NCBI RefSeq assembly: GCF_025151215.1
Contig: NZ_CP102286.1
Location: 3,100,001-3,164,000 of the forward strand
Source of the DNA: Parabacteroides merdae ATCC 43184
GTDB taxonomy: Bacteria > Bacteroidota > Bacteroidia > Bacteroidales > Tannerellaceae
Length of the DNA stretch: 64,000 nt
Direction: 5' to 3'
Shown: positions 27,272 through 37,028 of the stretch, piece by piece
How the letters are laid out: every line of letters starts with the position of its first letter
Position numbering within the stretch: position 1 is the first letter of the stretch
Made by a program: the position numbers and the translations under genes
Notes under the pieces: model-generated
The model's database searches: none
Told to the model about the DNA's origin: nothing
The model's input: the letters and a program-made list of their open reading frames with translations, nothing else

Positions 27272-27587
27272 ATCTTACTCCTCTGATTATTCGTCAATTA
27301 CGACATTATGAATTTCACTACCCGCATCTCCAGATGTTTGCCAAGCTGGAATACTCAAACTCCGATTCAAGCAATAAATACAGGCAGCAGATAATATTAT
27401 ACTAAGAACGGAGAACCCAGTAAAGGGCATTCCCCCATTATTTCATATACGGAACAGACATTCGGGTAATAAATTATAAGCAAGACCGAAATTCCATTCA
27501 CAATCATATCCGAAAGAATACATAGACTCAAACTGCCGGAACAATAAAAAAGACATCGCTTGTGTCTTATTTATCATGATCAGATTC
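27272..27587 (-). other. Gap between DUF2975 and XRE genes with possible gene remnant
   Basis: No complete gene is convincing. On the minus strand 27287-27430 encodes 47 residues with one hydrophobic stretch (FSVLSIILSAACIYCLN) and a polar tail, ending 16 bases before the XRE start. The same frame upstream of a TGA (27443-27445) gives CEWNFGLAYNLLPECLF. It may be a decayed small membrane protein gene or chance. Confidence 0.3.
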
Positions 27588-28253
27588 TTAAATTGTCAAC
27601 TCCTGTTCCTCTTTCATCTGCAGACCGATTGCAAAAATACGACCTACCAATAAAGCAATCAGGCCCATTATCAATGTCATCGGCTGAAAGTCACACCAGA
27701 AATTATGTTCATAACCTTCCAACTCGAATAATCGGGTTGCCTCCCAGTAATTCGTTATCATATAAGCTTGTGTCAGTATGAAAGAGATCAGCAGATTGCG
27801 TCCGATGCGATTCAAACGGCGTACATTCATCCAATCGAATATCACCTCGTGATTAATCGCATTGATAAGCTTATAGAATTGGATGATCGCTTTTATAATA
27901 AAGAACAGACCGATCAGTATAAGGAAACTTACATATCTTGCAATTCCAACATCTTTGGATTTCGCCCAGACCAATGTCTTGATATGTGAAGCCGGATACC
28001 ACTCCTGATCCTTCTGATTGAATAGCTTATCTGAAGTGGCAGCCAAAGATTTCGGCCATAAACTAAGAGTCATCGGGCTTAATATTCCCGCACTAATGTT
28101 TGTTGTTCCCTGCTCATGCGCTTCTTCAGCCTGTGACATTCCTTCTTTGAAACCGTCCACAAATGCATTACCCATCGAATAGATGCTCGGAACCAAAGAC
28201 AAACCGACAAAGAAAAATATCAAAACACAGATTAAATTCAATTGCTTTTTCAT
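27588..28253 (-). CDS. DUF2975-type membrane protein
   Basis: A 221-residue inner-membrane protein with four hydrophobic segments (residues 7-25, about 108-128, about 150-168 and about 190-208). The C-terminal ending RIFAIGLQMKEEQELTI is typical of DUF2975 proteins. These are commonly paired with a small XRE regulator, as at 27059-27271. Role unknown; the pairing suggests a membrane protein and regulator unit. A GC-rich hairpin separates it from sppA upstream. Confidence 0.82.
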   Translation of the reverse strand: MKKQLNLICVLIFFFVGLSLVPSIYSMGNAFVDGFKEGMSQAEEAHEQGTTNISAGILSPMTLSLWPKSLAATSDKLFNQKDQEWYPASHIKTLVWAKSKDVGIARYVSFLILIGLFFIIKAIIQFYKLINAINHEVIFDWMNVRRLNRIGRNLLISFILTQAYMITNYWEATRLFELEGYEHNFWCDFQPMTLIMGLIALLVGRIFAIGLQMKEEQELTI

Positions 28254-28280
28254 AACCTATAGCATTCTTGCTTAAGAAGA

Positions 28281-28301
28281 AGGGCGGGCAAACCCCGCCC
28301 T
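28281..28301 (-). terminator. GC-rich hairpin after sppA
   Basis: AGGGCGGG (28281-28288) pairs with CCCGCCCT (28294-28301), 8 bp, loop CAAAC, 9 bases past the sppA stop. There is no strong U tract. Confidence 0.55.
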
Positions 28302-28309
28302 ACCTTCCA

Positions 28310-30085
28310 TTATAAACCTTTTATATCAAACGGCATACGGGCAATAATACCGGATTCCGTTTCAGCCCGGCGGATCGTTGAGAACAGTTTGAATTGCTCT
28401 TCGCCCATTACAGATTTGGCGATGGAGACTTTTACTTCATCCATCTGCTTCTCCATGAATTTGGTAAAGAAATCTTTCGGGCCATCTGCTACTATTACAG
28501 AATAATCAGTCAATTCCGCTAAAGTCGCAGCCTCTTTGATCGCATCATCCATGCCGCCCAACTGGTCGACCAAACCTCTTTCCAATGCCTGTTCGCCTGT
28601 CCATACACGTCCTTGTCCGATCGAATCGATCTCAGCTTTTGTCATGCCGCGGCCATCTGCGCAACGAGTCAGGAATAAATCATATGTTTGTTCTACACCA
28701 CGCTGGATCAACGCCTTTTCATCTTCACGCATCGGACGACTGATGTCCCCCAAATCAGCGAATGTATTTGTCTTTACGATATCCGTAGTTACACCTACCT
28801 TATCAAATGTTCCGGTAAAATTACGGACGACACCGAATACACCGATTGAACCTGTCAAAGTCGTACGTTCGGCGACAATCTTGTTTGCGGCACAAGAGAT
28901 GTAATAGCCACCGGAAGCAGCATAGTTACCCATCGAAACAACGATCGGCTTCTTAGCTTTCAGCTCGACCACTTCTTTCCATATCTGTTCGGAGATATAA
29001 GCGCTACCGCCCGGAGAGTTCACACGAAAGACTACGGCTTTTACATCATCGTCATCTTTCAGCTTGCGCAATTTATTTGCCATTTCTTCTGAAATCACCT
29101 GTTCGTCGGCACTGAAAGGAGAAGAAGAATCTTCGTCTCGGATTTCACCTTCCGCATACAAGACAGCGATCTTATTCTTGTTCTCTTTTTCTTTTACTTT
29201 GATAGAGACAATTTTGTCCACTCCGGCAGTTTTCAGCTTGCCCTTCACATCCTGTCCGGCCATTTCTTTCACACAGTTTTCCACCTCATACCGATAACGA
29301 AGCCCGTCCGCCAATTTATAATCGACAGCATTGGAAGCCTGGCCCATTGCAAGACCTTCGTTCAGGTAACGATCCAATTCGTCGGAAGAGATATTACGGC
29401 TTTTCTCGATAGCGGTTGTCAAGTTCCCCCATACGCTGCCCAAGAAAGAAGTCAACTGTTCACGATTGGCATCGCTAAACTTTTTCAGGAAAAACGGTTC
29501 TACGGCACTCTTATAAGTTCCAACCTTAAAGATATAATGTTCCACTCCGATTTTCTCAGCCAACCCGGTAAAAAACAACCCCTGTGATGCAAGACCAACC
29601 AACGAGACGCTACCTTGCGGATTTAGGAAAACAGAGTCAGCTACGCTACACAGGTAATAAGCCCCCTGCGTATAATAATCGCCGTATGACACGATAAACT
29701 TACCGCTATCCTTAAAGTCCTCCAACTCGCGGCGGATCGCCTCAATCCCTGCAAAGCCTGTAGAAAGCGAACCGGCTTCCAGATAAATACCTTTAATATT
29801 ATCGTTTGCCTTTGCACGGCGGATCGCTTTGATCACATCCGACACAGCCATTTGATTGCTACTTTCTCCCATCAGTTCCGAAAAAGGATTCTTCACAGCC
29901 TGATCGACCAAGACACCATCCAAAGACAATTTGAACACCGTGTTCTTATCCGGTTTGTACTCGGAAGAACCGTCAGCACTGGCGGCTACTCCTATGATGA
30001 AAAAAATGGAACCCATTGTTACGATTCCCAAAGCAACCAACACTCCCAGCGTGGATGCAAATACCGTTTTGAAGAATTGTTTCAT
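28310..30085 (-). CDS. sppA: Signal peptide peptidase SppA, 67K type
   Basis: Inner-membrane serine protease that degrades released signal peptides. The 591-residue protein has one N-terminal membrane anchor (residues 10-34) and the two tandem S49 domains of the long form. The catalytic Lys192 lies in KVGTYKSAVEPFF in the N-terminal half. The catalytic Ser391 lies in GNYAASGGYYIS in the C-terminal half. Length matches E. coli-type SppA. It appears monocistronic, with a long repeat-bearing non-coding region upstream. Confidence 0.95.
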   Translation of the reverse strand: MKQFFKTVFASTLGVLVALGIVTMGSIFFIIGVAASADGSSEYKPDKNTVFKLSLDGVLVDQAVKNPFSELMGESSNQMAVSDVIKAIRRAKANDNIKGIYLEAGSLSTGFAGIEAIRRELEDFKDSGKFIVSYGDYYTQGAYYLCSVADSVFLNPQGSVSLVGLASQGLFFTGLAEKIGVEHYIFKVGTYKSAVEPFFLKKFSDANREQLTSFLGSVWGNLTTAIEKSRNISSDELDRYLNEGLAMGQASNAVDYKLADGLRYRYEVENCVKEMAGQDVKGKLKTAGVDKIVSIKVKEKENKNKIAVLYAEGEIRDEDSSSPFSADEQVISEEMANKLRKLKDDDDVKAVVFRVNSPGGSAYISEQIWKEVVELKAKKPIVVSMGNYAASGGYYISCAANKIVAERTTLTGSIGVFGVVRNFTGTFDKVGVTTDIVKTNTFADLGDISRPMREDEKALIQRGVEQTYDLFLTRCADGRGMTKAEIDSIGQGRVWTGEQALERGLVDQLGGMDDAIKEAATLAELTDYSVIVADGPKDFFTKFMEKQMDEVKVSIAKSVMGEEQFKLFSTIRRAETESGIIARMPFDIKGL

Positions 30086-30550
30086 AATGTTTTATGTAAT
30101 TATTGTTCGTTTTTCAAATAATATTTATCGTTTTTCGATATTCAAAAGAATATATTATTTCTGACTCCACCAAATATTTTTATTGTTTTTCGATAAAAAT
30201 ATTACGAAACACAGAAAATATATATTGAAAGTAAGCGTCAACCTTCATCAGAGACCAAATCAGCTCCGGAAGGCTCTATTTAAGTGACAATCGCCATGCT
30301 ACTATTGTCAAACAGCCTGCTCATAGACCTTTTGCCTTTAGTCGAAAGCCTTTTCGCCCTTGGTCAAAAGCCCTTTCGACACTGGTCAAAAACCTTTTCG
30401 ACTAAGGGCGAAAAGCAAAGGAGTGGTAGTAATAGTTGTTAATACCTGTGTATTTGTTGATTAATTGATATTGTAACGTCTTTGTTTTTCACTTAAATAT
30501 ATAGAGGTGAAACCGAAGAGGCATGGTCAACCTATTTCAGGACGAGACAA
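30086..30550. other. Intergenic region between DUF2461 gene and sppA
   Basis: No gene is visible. The AT-rich left part should hold the sppA promoter, but no full consensus match was found. The centre contains the 22-bp repeat array described separately. Confidence 0.6.
30328..30415. repeat. Four tandem 21-23-bp units with internal inverted symmetry
   Basis: Units at 30328-30348, 30349-30370, 30371-30392 and 30393-30415 share the scheme CCTTTTCG..., then GTC or GGC, then AAAAG. Unit 2 (CTTTTCGCCCTTGGTCAAAAG) matches the reverse complement of unit 4 at about 19 of 21 positions, so the array can fold into a long hairpin. No coding frame crosses it. Confidence 0.75.
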
Positions 30551-31225
30551 TCAGACTCTTCCTAAATACTCATCCACCGTATAATTCAAGAATTGGTTGA
30601 ACGGATATAAAAGTTTGAAATCTTCAACGGCCTTATCCATCCAATCCGGTTCGAAAAAGAATTCATCCGGTTTATAGGAGACGACACTGAAATCTTTGTG
30701 ACGTAGGATTTCGTCATATTTGAAATCGGAAGGATAGCCGGCAGGCATACGTTTCAGGACTTCACCCTCCATTGTCGGATATGTCTTCTTGAAAGCCGGC
30801 TTTTCCATGATGGCGACAAAATCTTCTATATTTTCATAAATGTCTTTACGGAGTGCTTTCAGCAAGGCAGGCGGCGGACACCAAACACCTCCCGAAAGCA
30901 GGCAGCCACCCGGTTCAAGATGAATATAATAGCCGGCACGCTCGCTGCCCCGTCCGCCACAGGAAGCCATATAGGCTGCAAAATGAATCTTATACGGAGT
31001 CTTGTCCGGTGAAAAACGAATATCCCGGTAAATGCGGAACAGGCAATCTTTCGCCTCCAATCCGGCTATTTCCGGATCGAAGAGGGCGATCCGGTCAATC
31101 AGTTGTTGTACTTCGTCAATAAAACCCTTGCGAAGGGAATCGTAACGGCTTTTATTGGCCTGAAACCATTCCCGGTTATTGTTCTGACGCAGTTCCGTCA
31201 GGAATTGTATTATTTCTGCATTCAT
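30551..31225 (-). CDS. DUF2461 family protein
   Basis: A 224-residue soluble protein with the DUF2461 layout: NNREWFQANKSRYDSLRKGF near the N-terminus, CLFRIYRDIRFSPDKTPYK, GYYIHLEPGGCLLSGGVW, and a C-terminal KDFSVVSYKP. The family is widespread and has no established biochemical role. It lies 16 bases downstream of the patatin gene on the same strand and is probably co-transcribed. No signal peptide. Confidence 0.88.
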   Translation of the reverse strand: MNAEIIQFLTELRQNNNREWFQANKSRYDSLRKGFIDEVQQLIDRIALFDPEIAGLEAKDCLFRIYRDIRFSPDKTPYKIHFAAYMASCGGRGSERAGYYIHLEPGGCLLSGGVWCPPPALLKALRKDIYENIEDFVAIMEKPAFKKTYPTMEGEVLKRMPAGYPSDFKYDEILRHKDFSVVSYKPDEFFFEPDWMDKAVEDFKLLYPFNQFLNYTVDEYLGRV

Positions 31226-31240
31226 CCTTTGATATATTAT

Positions 31241-33454
31241 TTAAAACATAAATCCCAAATTCATATAAAACTGCAAATGCGAATTACGGTTGGACATGCC
31301 GAACGTTGCACTCAAAGGACCGGCAATACTGTTATAGGCATATCCCAGGCTGCCTCCCCAAAGGCTTTTCCCCTCCAGCAGATGAAAAAAATCGTTGTTA
31401 TGAATGCCATAGTTGCCGGTCAGCGTGATATAATTGTTCCCCGCAATACGTTGCCGGAGCTGGAGGCGAGCCACCACGACCGAATTATCCAGGATTTCCA
31501 CATGATTGATCCCGGCAAAAGGCAATTGCTGAGACAAATAACGTCCGAACGTCTCCCCACCGATCGCATTTAAGAACGGAAAAGCCGTATTTCCCCCGAT
31601 CAGGACACGCCCGTAAAACGCAGGCAACAAACTCAAACGTGAACTAATGGGACAAACCGTCATAAACTTCAAGCCGATAGCCGAGAAAGGAGAGCTACCG
31701 TTATATTTCACAAAGTTGTCCGTATAGAGTGAATAGTCCGCCTCCAAAGAAACTCCCCTATTTGGGAAATACCGCCGGTCCAATGTTTCGAGATGTGCCG
31801 ATGCGAAATAACTAAAAAAGCCCTCCGGTTTCACAGTATACAATTCATCACTCCCTGTGTAAAGAAAGGAATTATAATTAAAATATTCATAACGCAGTCC
31901 GGCCTTCACCTTAAAGCTCAACCAGTTCATATCCGAATAAGCGAATTCTGCAAGATGGTGTGTATAGGTGGTGTTAAACCGTTTATCTCCCTTCTCATAA
32001 ATGTCCAAATTATTATAGCTGAACTTATACGACAAATTGAAATTGCGCAGCGGAGAACGTTCTATCGAGTAATCCAGCATAGCAGAAGATATCTTACTCC
32101 CCACACGCCCGGTAAAAGCAAAACGGGAATGATTCCGTTTCCCCTTATGATAGGTGGCATTCACCAACACTCCGATGATTTCCTCCGAATCGAAACGTAT
32201 ACCTAAATTCACAGAACTTTCCGATTTAGGCTGCAAGGTCAAGACCAGATCCTGCTGGCTCTCGCCGGTCAGTTTGTAGTTTACATAAGCATAGGCATTT
32301 GTCCCGACCAGAATAGACATGGATTTGCGCAGTTCCTTCAACGTAATATGACTGTTCTCCTTTAGCGCACAGATACGATGCAACCAGTTCAGGTCGCGCG
32401 GATCGGCTCCATCGAAACGAATATGACGGACATAGAATGTATCAGCAGGCAAAACAGGACGATGCGCCAGGCGCCGCGACTGTATAGAAAAGGTATCGGT
32501 ATCCGAAAGACCGATCCTACGCTTCAAAGCCATGATTTCGTTCCAATGACGGCGAGCATCAGCTTCTCCCCTGTGTAACATCGTATCAAGAGCTGCAGGA
32601 GCAAAACTGGAAGAACGGTAAGGTTCCATATCCGGACGAAACAGCAGATCGGTCCGGTCACGGTTCCGCTCATATTTGTCATAGCCATGTAAAGCGATGA
32701 TCTGCGTTGCGATGTCACCGGGAGAATGCAGGCGGTCGTAACTACGCAGATCGCTCGTTGCCAAATCCACGCCGATAACGATATCCGCTCCCATAGCAAG
32801 TGCGACATCCACCGGATAGTTATTGTTCAACCCGCCATCGACAAGCACCATACTGTCCAGCCGGACAGGGGTAAACACCGCCGGAATCGCCATACTGGCA
32901 CGCATGGCAAGCGGAAGGCTGCCTTTGTGGAATACATAGTCTTTACCACTAACCATATCGACCGCCACACAAGCAAACGGGATCAGAAAAGAATTAAAAT
33001 CGACCGAATCGTGATAACCGATCGTCAGGTCCGAAAAGAGGTTTTGCAAGTTCTGGCCTTTCACAACTCCATCGATCACCCGGTCTTTCTTCTCCAACCC
33101 GAAAGGTAAAGAGACTATATAACGCTCCGCCTTCTCTTTTTCAGGGAAGAGGAGATGACTACGTTTCACTTTGTCGCTCAACAACATATCCCAGTCTTGC
33201 AACTCTACCATTCTTTTGATCTCATCCGGGCTGTAACCGATAGCATACAAACCCCCGACAATCGCCCCCATACTGGTCCCAGCCACGATATCGATCGGTA
33301 TACCGACTTCCTCCAACACTTTCAATACCCCGATATGCGCCACACCTTTTGCACCGCCACCGCCCAACACGACTGCGACTTTCTTGCGTTCTCCCGCCAT
33401 CCCAGGCCAGGCAAGCAAGCATATAAGCAAAAGAGACAGGTATTTCTTCATCAT
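31241..33454 (-). CDS. Patatin-like phospholipase with outer-membrane barrel (PlpD-like)
   Basis: An exported 737-residue protein. After the signal peptide (LLLICLLAWPGMA) comes a patatin domain: oxyanion loop VLGGGGAKGVAH, nucleophile Ser61 in AGTSMGAI, and the dyad Asp206 in LVDGGLNNNYP. A POTRA-like segment follows near 340-420, then a C-terminal 16-strand-type BamA/TpsB barrel ending in NLGFMF. This is the type Vd (PlpD) autotransporter plan, in which the lipase is carried to the surface. The start could be the ATG at 33454 or 33451; a GTG at 33457 is not needed. Confidence 0.92.
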   Translation of the reverse strand: MMKKYLSLLLICLLAWPGMAGERKKVAVVLGGGGAKGVAHIGVLKVLEEVGIPIDIVAGTSMGAIVGGLYAIGYSPDEIKRMVELQDWDMLLSDKVKRSHLLFPEKEKAERYIVSLPFGLEKKDRVIDGVVKGQNLQNLFSDLTIGYHDSVDFNSFLIPFACVAVDMVSGKDYVFHKGSLPLAMRASMAIPAVFTPVRLDSMVLVDGGLNNNYPVDVALAMGADIVIGVDLATSDLRSYDRLHSPGDIATQIIALHGYDKYERNRDRTDLLFRPDMEPYRSSSFAPAALDTMLHRGEADARRHWNEIMALKRRIGLSDTDTFSIQSRRLAHRPVLPADTFYVRHIRFDGADPRDLNWLHRICALKENSHITLKELRKSMSILVGTNAYAYVNYKLTGESQQDLVLTLQPKSESSVNLGIRFDSEEIIGVLVNATYHKGKRNHSRFAFTGRVGSKISSAMLDYSIERSPLRNFNLSYKFSYNNLDIYEKGDKRFNTTYTHHLAEFAYSDMNWLSFKVKAGLRYEYFNYNSFLYTGSDELYTVKPEGFFSYFASAHLETLDRRYFPNRGVSLEADYSLYTDNFVKYNGSSPFSAIGLKFMTVCPISSRLSLLPAFYGRVLIGGNTAFPFLNAIGGETFGRYLSQQLPFAGINHVEILDNSVVVARLQLRQRIAGNNYITLTGNYGIHNNDFFHLLEGKSLWGGSLGYAYNSIAGPLSATFGMSNRNSHLQFYMNLGFMF

Positions 33455-33620
33455 CACAATCCCTTTTTTAGTTGTTATCCACAGATATATTCTTCTACGA
33501 GCAGACTCTTATCAATCGTTACTACTTCATAACGAATACCTTACTTATATCCAATGGCAAAGATATATTTTGTTATCACCTCACGCAATAAAAGGATTGA
33601 AAAAACATAACATGTGCCGT

Positions 33621-34199
33621 CTATTTTCCAACAAACAACAGCTCGAACCAGATATATTCTTTCATATCAAAAGCCTTATGCCACTCTTGCGGCGACAGTT
33701 TGGCATTCCGTACATCGCAATAGCTGCCGCCCTGTAGTAATTTTCCGTCTACCAGTATTTCGCGCAAAGCACCACTGGTGTAGGAAGTAAGCGGGATCGT
33801 ATCTGAAGTAGAAAAAGGGCGGTCGGGATAGGTTTCCAATAAGATACAGTGCAGGATATCTTCCAGTTCTATCTCCTTGGTTATTTGTAAAGAATCGACA
33901 TTCAATGTAAAACGTGCCGTATGTTTGTGGACTGGCTCGACTGCCATCTGTAGGCGCAAAACCGTATCTTGCATAAAGCAAGGCGTCTCGTTCAATATTT
34001 TATAACTCACCTTCCCGTTTTGGGAATATGCCATTCGTAACTGATACGGCCGGCCCTGGAAAGCACCGGTTATTTCCACACACTGGCTACTTGACGGAAC
34101 ATCCGTTTCCACATAACCAATACGGACCGGGACCGGTTGCTTAGGCGAACAGCCGGCAACCAGCCCGATCAATAGTACTATTCCAACAAAACGCATCAT
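33621..34199 (-). CDS. Hypothetical lipoprotein, last gene of BlaI/M56 locus 1
   Basis: A 192-residue lipoprotein (leader IVLLIGLVAGC with the lipobox Cys), predicted mostly beta. I do not recognise a family. It begins 3 bases after the stop of the propeller gene, so it belongs to the five-gene unit that starts with the BlaI-type repressor. Periplasmic or outer-membrane location is inferred from the lipobox. Locus 2 has no counterpart of this gene. Confidence 0.75.
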   Translation of the reverse strand: MMRFVGIVLLIGLVAGCSPKQPVPVRIGYVETDVPSSSQCVEITGAFQGRPYQLRMAYSQNGKVSYKILNETPCFMQDTVLRLQMAVEPVHKHTARFTLNVDSLQITKEIELEDILHCILLETYPDRPFSTSDTIPLTSYTSGALREILVDGKLLQGGSYCDVRNAKLSPQEWHKAFDMKEYIWFELLFVGK

Positions 34200-34202
34200 A
34201 GC

Positions 34203-35408
34203 TTATTTCATATAAACGACCATCAATACCGGATTATCATCTTCTGTCAATTTTTTCAATTGGGGATGTTCCAGGACTCCCGGATTCTTTTCTGCTTCTT
34301 TCATAATATCACCGGCCTCCCAGACAGAGACCAGAGTGTTCCGGTCCAAAGAAGTCGCCGGACGCAAAGGCAAAGCACCGGGGAAGTCGTTCTTGATATA
34401 ACCTCCCGGAACGGAAAAACATTCCTTTGCTTTTTTGTCGTAAAGCACCATATGACGCTCCCGTTGTTTTTCTCCCGCCCAATAATTATAAGGCATAAAA
34501 AGCAATGAATCGGTTTCTATCACCTGGTTGCGGATATATGGAGCAGCAATCGTGTTGTAGGTCTTCCAGTCACCATCGCAGGCTTCCATGCGACAGTCAA
34601 TGGGGATGGAATATTTGCCTAAATCGAAGATATAACGGGGTTGGAGCTCCTTTTCCGTCACAACGAACAAAGTATCATTGTAAAACTCTTTGTAGCAAAT
34701 CAAATCTTTATAGCGGAACATGTATCTGTCTATGCCACTCATCATCAGCCACCTAGTTCCGCTTTTGACTTCAAACAGGTCCGAACGATAAAAGGTATTC
34801 AATATATTCTCTTTTTGGCTGGAGATATAGATACGTTCTTTTTGTTGCCCACTGCTATTCAACATGAAGGTCGCCACCAAGGTATCATTCAACATGGCAA
34901 ATTGTGCCGTTTCCTTATCCGGTATCTTTATGTCATAAAGGAATTTTCCGGTTTCCATCTCATAGACATTGATCTTCCCGGAAGTTGTCAGCATAAAGAT
35001 CAATCCCGTATCCTCGTTCACATCTATCTGTTGGAAATAGTTGAATTGTCCGGGACCACCACCCCTCGAACCGATGTTCCTGACAAACTTTCCATCCGTC
35101 GTATACTGATACAACCTCGTATTACTGGAAACAAACCAATATTTACCGGTCTTTACCACCTTCCCCGAATTTATAAAATCGATCAGGCACTTATCATTCG
35201 TTTCCAACGGAACATACTGTACGGAATCGGCAATATCGCTCAACTTAATCTCCCGCTCGACACCGACTCCTGCCTCGAACGGAATGGTTATCGGATACTC
35301 CGACTCCACAGGTTCGAATTCGACAGTTACCGGTTGTTCGACATTCTTTCCCGCACAAGCCGAAAGAAACACGACTACACTCAACAGAAATACTTTTCTA
35401 TATTCCAT
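34203..35408 (-). CDS. Six-bladed beta-propeller lipoprotein, locus 1
   Basis: A 401-residue lipoprotein (SVVVFLSACAG) of the Bacteroidales six-bladed beta-propeller group. The diagnostic opening is IKLSDIADSVQYVPLETND, followed by the blade text YQYTTDGKFVRNIGSRGGGPGQF. The C-terminal ending is KKLTEDDNPVLMVVYMK. Such proteins are periplasmic or surface lipoproteins of unknown ligand. The paralogue at 43731-44927 shares the start (IESIEYVPLELTD) and the ending (LQQITEDSNPLITIYHLR). It sits 33 bases behind the TPR gene. Confidence 0.88.
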   Translation of the reverse strand: MEYRKVFLLSVVVFLSACAGKNVEQPVTVEFEPVESEYPITIPFEAGVGVEREIKLSDIADSVQYVPLETNDKCLIDFINSGKVVKTGKYWFVSSNTRLYQYTTDGKFVRNIGSRGGGPGQFNYFQQIDVNEDTGLIFMLTTSGKINVYEMETGKFLYDIKIPDKETAQFAMLNDTLVATFMLNSSGQQKERIYISSQKENILNTFYRSDLFEVKSGTRWLMMSGIDRYMFRYKDLICYKEFYNDTLFVVTEKELQPRYIFDLGKYSIPIDCRMEACDGDWKTYNTIAAPYIRNQVIETDSLLFMPYNYWAGEKQRERHMVLYDKKAKECFSVPGGYIKNDFPGALPLRPATSLDRNTLVSVWEAGDIMKEAEKNPGVLEHPQLKKLTEDDNPVLMVVYMK

Positions 35409-35441
35409 ATTTATATCGATTATATTGTTCAGATATTCTAT

Positions 35442-36995
35442 CTATTCCAAGTCGGCGTCTTTCAACATTTTCCGTGCTTTCTCTTTTTCTTCCTTACTCA
35501 GGGCGAGCGTATCGAGTTTAGCACCGCTTTTACGCAATTCCTTTTCTTTTTCTCTGGCTTTTTTAATATGTTCCTGCATCTTCTCGCGCCTCAAACGTTC
35601 ATCTTCCGGCATCTGCGGCAGTTGGGCGACCAAGGCACGCAGATCAGCGACAGCCAACTTCGTCTTCTTCCCATCGGGAGCCAACATCGTCACTTCATCG
35701 GCATTCCGGAAAAAGGCATCTTCACAAACCGCTTCCAAGAAAGGGCGGTAATTATAAAGATACTTTTGCGACTTGTCTGTCTTCATATAGGCTGTCAGGT
35801 AAGTGTATCTACTGAAAATCGTCTTTTGCAATTTTTCCTCCTGCTGAAAGAGTCCCGGATCGACATCCCAGTATTGTGTACTGATCTTATACAGGAAGTG
35901 CAACTGGGTTGGGTCTTCCTTCCATGCGGCATAATACAGCTTTTCCGCTTCGGGCCAACGGCCGTCCCTTTCCAAGGCATCACCTCGGAAGGTCGTCAAC
36001 ATATTAACTAGGAATTTTTTCGGCTGCATATTCGTTTCCGCCAGATCGAAAAGCTCATAAGCCCGTTTACGGTCGTATGTTTTTCCCAGGGAAGCGCCAT
36101 ACAACATGACTGTTTCCACATCCGTCGAATCTATTTCATAGGCCTTCTCCAGCAGCTCGACCCCATCAAGTGCATGACTGGACATATAGCGGGCCGCCCC
36201 CGCATATTTAAGATTCAAAAAAGAAGAATCGCCATCGGCCAATAGACCGGTATAGACTGAATCAGCCTGCTTATAATCTTTCGTCATATAGAGAGCCATC
36301 CCTTTACTCTGCCGTATCTGGCTGTTATCCGGATTATAGAACAAGGCGGTATCGCACACCTGCAAAGCTCCCTGTCCGTCCCCCATCCGCAATAACGTAT
36401 TTATCAGAGAAGATGCCACACGCACATTTTCCGGGTTCAGCTCCAAAGCACGGGCATACAAAGAAAGGGCGATCATCGTATTAGGACCGGTCCCTCTTTT
36501 AATATGGCAATCAGCCAGCCCGGTCAGGATAGAAGGATTTTCACCTTCGATGGAAGCAAGTATATGATAGTGTTCCGTCGCTCGACCATAATCTCCCAAC
36601 TGATAATAGAGACGCGCCAACTGATAGTTGGCATAGAAATTCATGCTGTCGGTTCCCAATACTTTACGATAACATTGTTTAGCTTCCGCTATCCTTCCGA
36701 AATTGATCGCATTCCTGGCAACGGCATTCAATGCATCCACATTGTTCGTATCCATCTTCAAGCAATGAGAAAAACACTGATAGGCCTCCTTATAGCGTAA
36801 CAGCCCCTCATACGCCTGCCCGATTGCCGACATTGTAGCATAATCGGCTGAATCGGCAGGAGTAAGACTATCCGCACGTGCTACAACTTCCTGAAATTGT
36901 TTTTTATTGACCAATTCCTGAAGATTAAGACTCTGCGCCTGTCCCCAAAGGGACAGTACGCAAAGAAACAGTAATAGAGAAAACTTACATTTCAT
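35442..36995 (-). CDS. Exported TPR protein, locus 1
   Basis: A 517-residue protein with a signal peptide (FSLLLFLCVLSLWGQAQS) and a run of tetratricopeptide units from about residue 55 to 330 (for example YATMSAIGQAYEGLLRYKEA and NFYANYQLARLYYQLGDYG). A Lys/Glu-rich coiled-coil end follows (ERLRREKMQEHIKKAREKEK). Periplasmic scaffold or protein-interaction role is inferred. It follows the M56/TonB protease gene by 33 bases and precedes the propeller lipoprotein. Confidence 0.85.
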   Translation of the reverse strand: MKCKFSLLLFLCVLSLWGQAQSLNLQELVNKKQFQEVVARADSLTPADSADYATMSAIGQAYEGLLRYKEAYQCFSHCLKMDTNNVDALNAVARNAINFGRIAEAKQCYRKVLGTDSMNFYANYQLARLYYQLGDYGRATEHYHILASIEGENPSILTGLADCHIKRGTGPNTMIALSLYARALELNPENVRVASSLINTLLRMGDGQGALQVCDTALFYNPDNSQIRQSKGMALYMTKDYKQADSVYTGLLADGDSSFLNLKYAGAARYMSSHALDGVELLEKAYEIDSTDVETVMLYGASLGKTYDRKRAYELFDLAETNMQPKKFLVNMLTTFRGDALERDGRWPEAEKLYYAAWKEDPTQLHFLYKISTQYWDVDPGLFQQEEKLQKTIFSRYTYLTAYMKTDKSQKYLYNYRPFLEAVCEDAFFRNADEVTMLAPDGKKTKLAVADLRALVAQLPQMPEDERLRREKMQEHIKKAREKEKELRKSGAKLDTLALSKEEKEKARKMLKDADLE

Positions 36996-37028
36996 AATGG
37001 TATCGTATTAATGACCGATTCTGGTCAA

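Noticed and set aside
27287..27430. Real 47-residue membrane protein gene between DUF2975 and XRE
   Set aside because: The ribosome-binding site is poorly spaced and nothing supports it beyond one hydrophobic stretch; kept only as a low-confidence note.
34641..36011. 456-codon plus-strand open frame antisense to the propeller and TPR genes
   Set aside because: It lies opposite two well-supported genes, has no signature and low-complexity Phe/Leu/Ile text, and is a codon-bias shadow.
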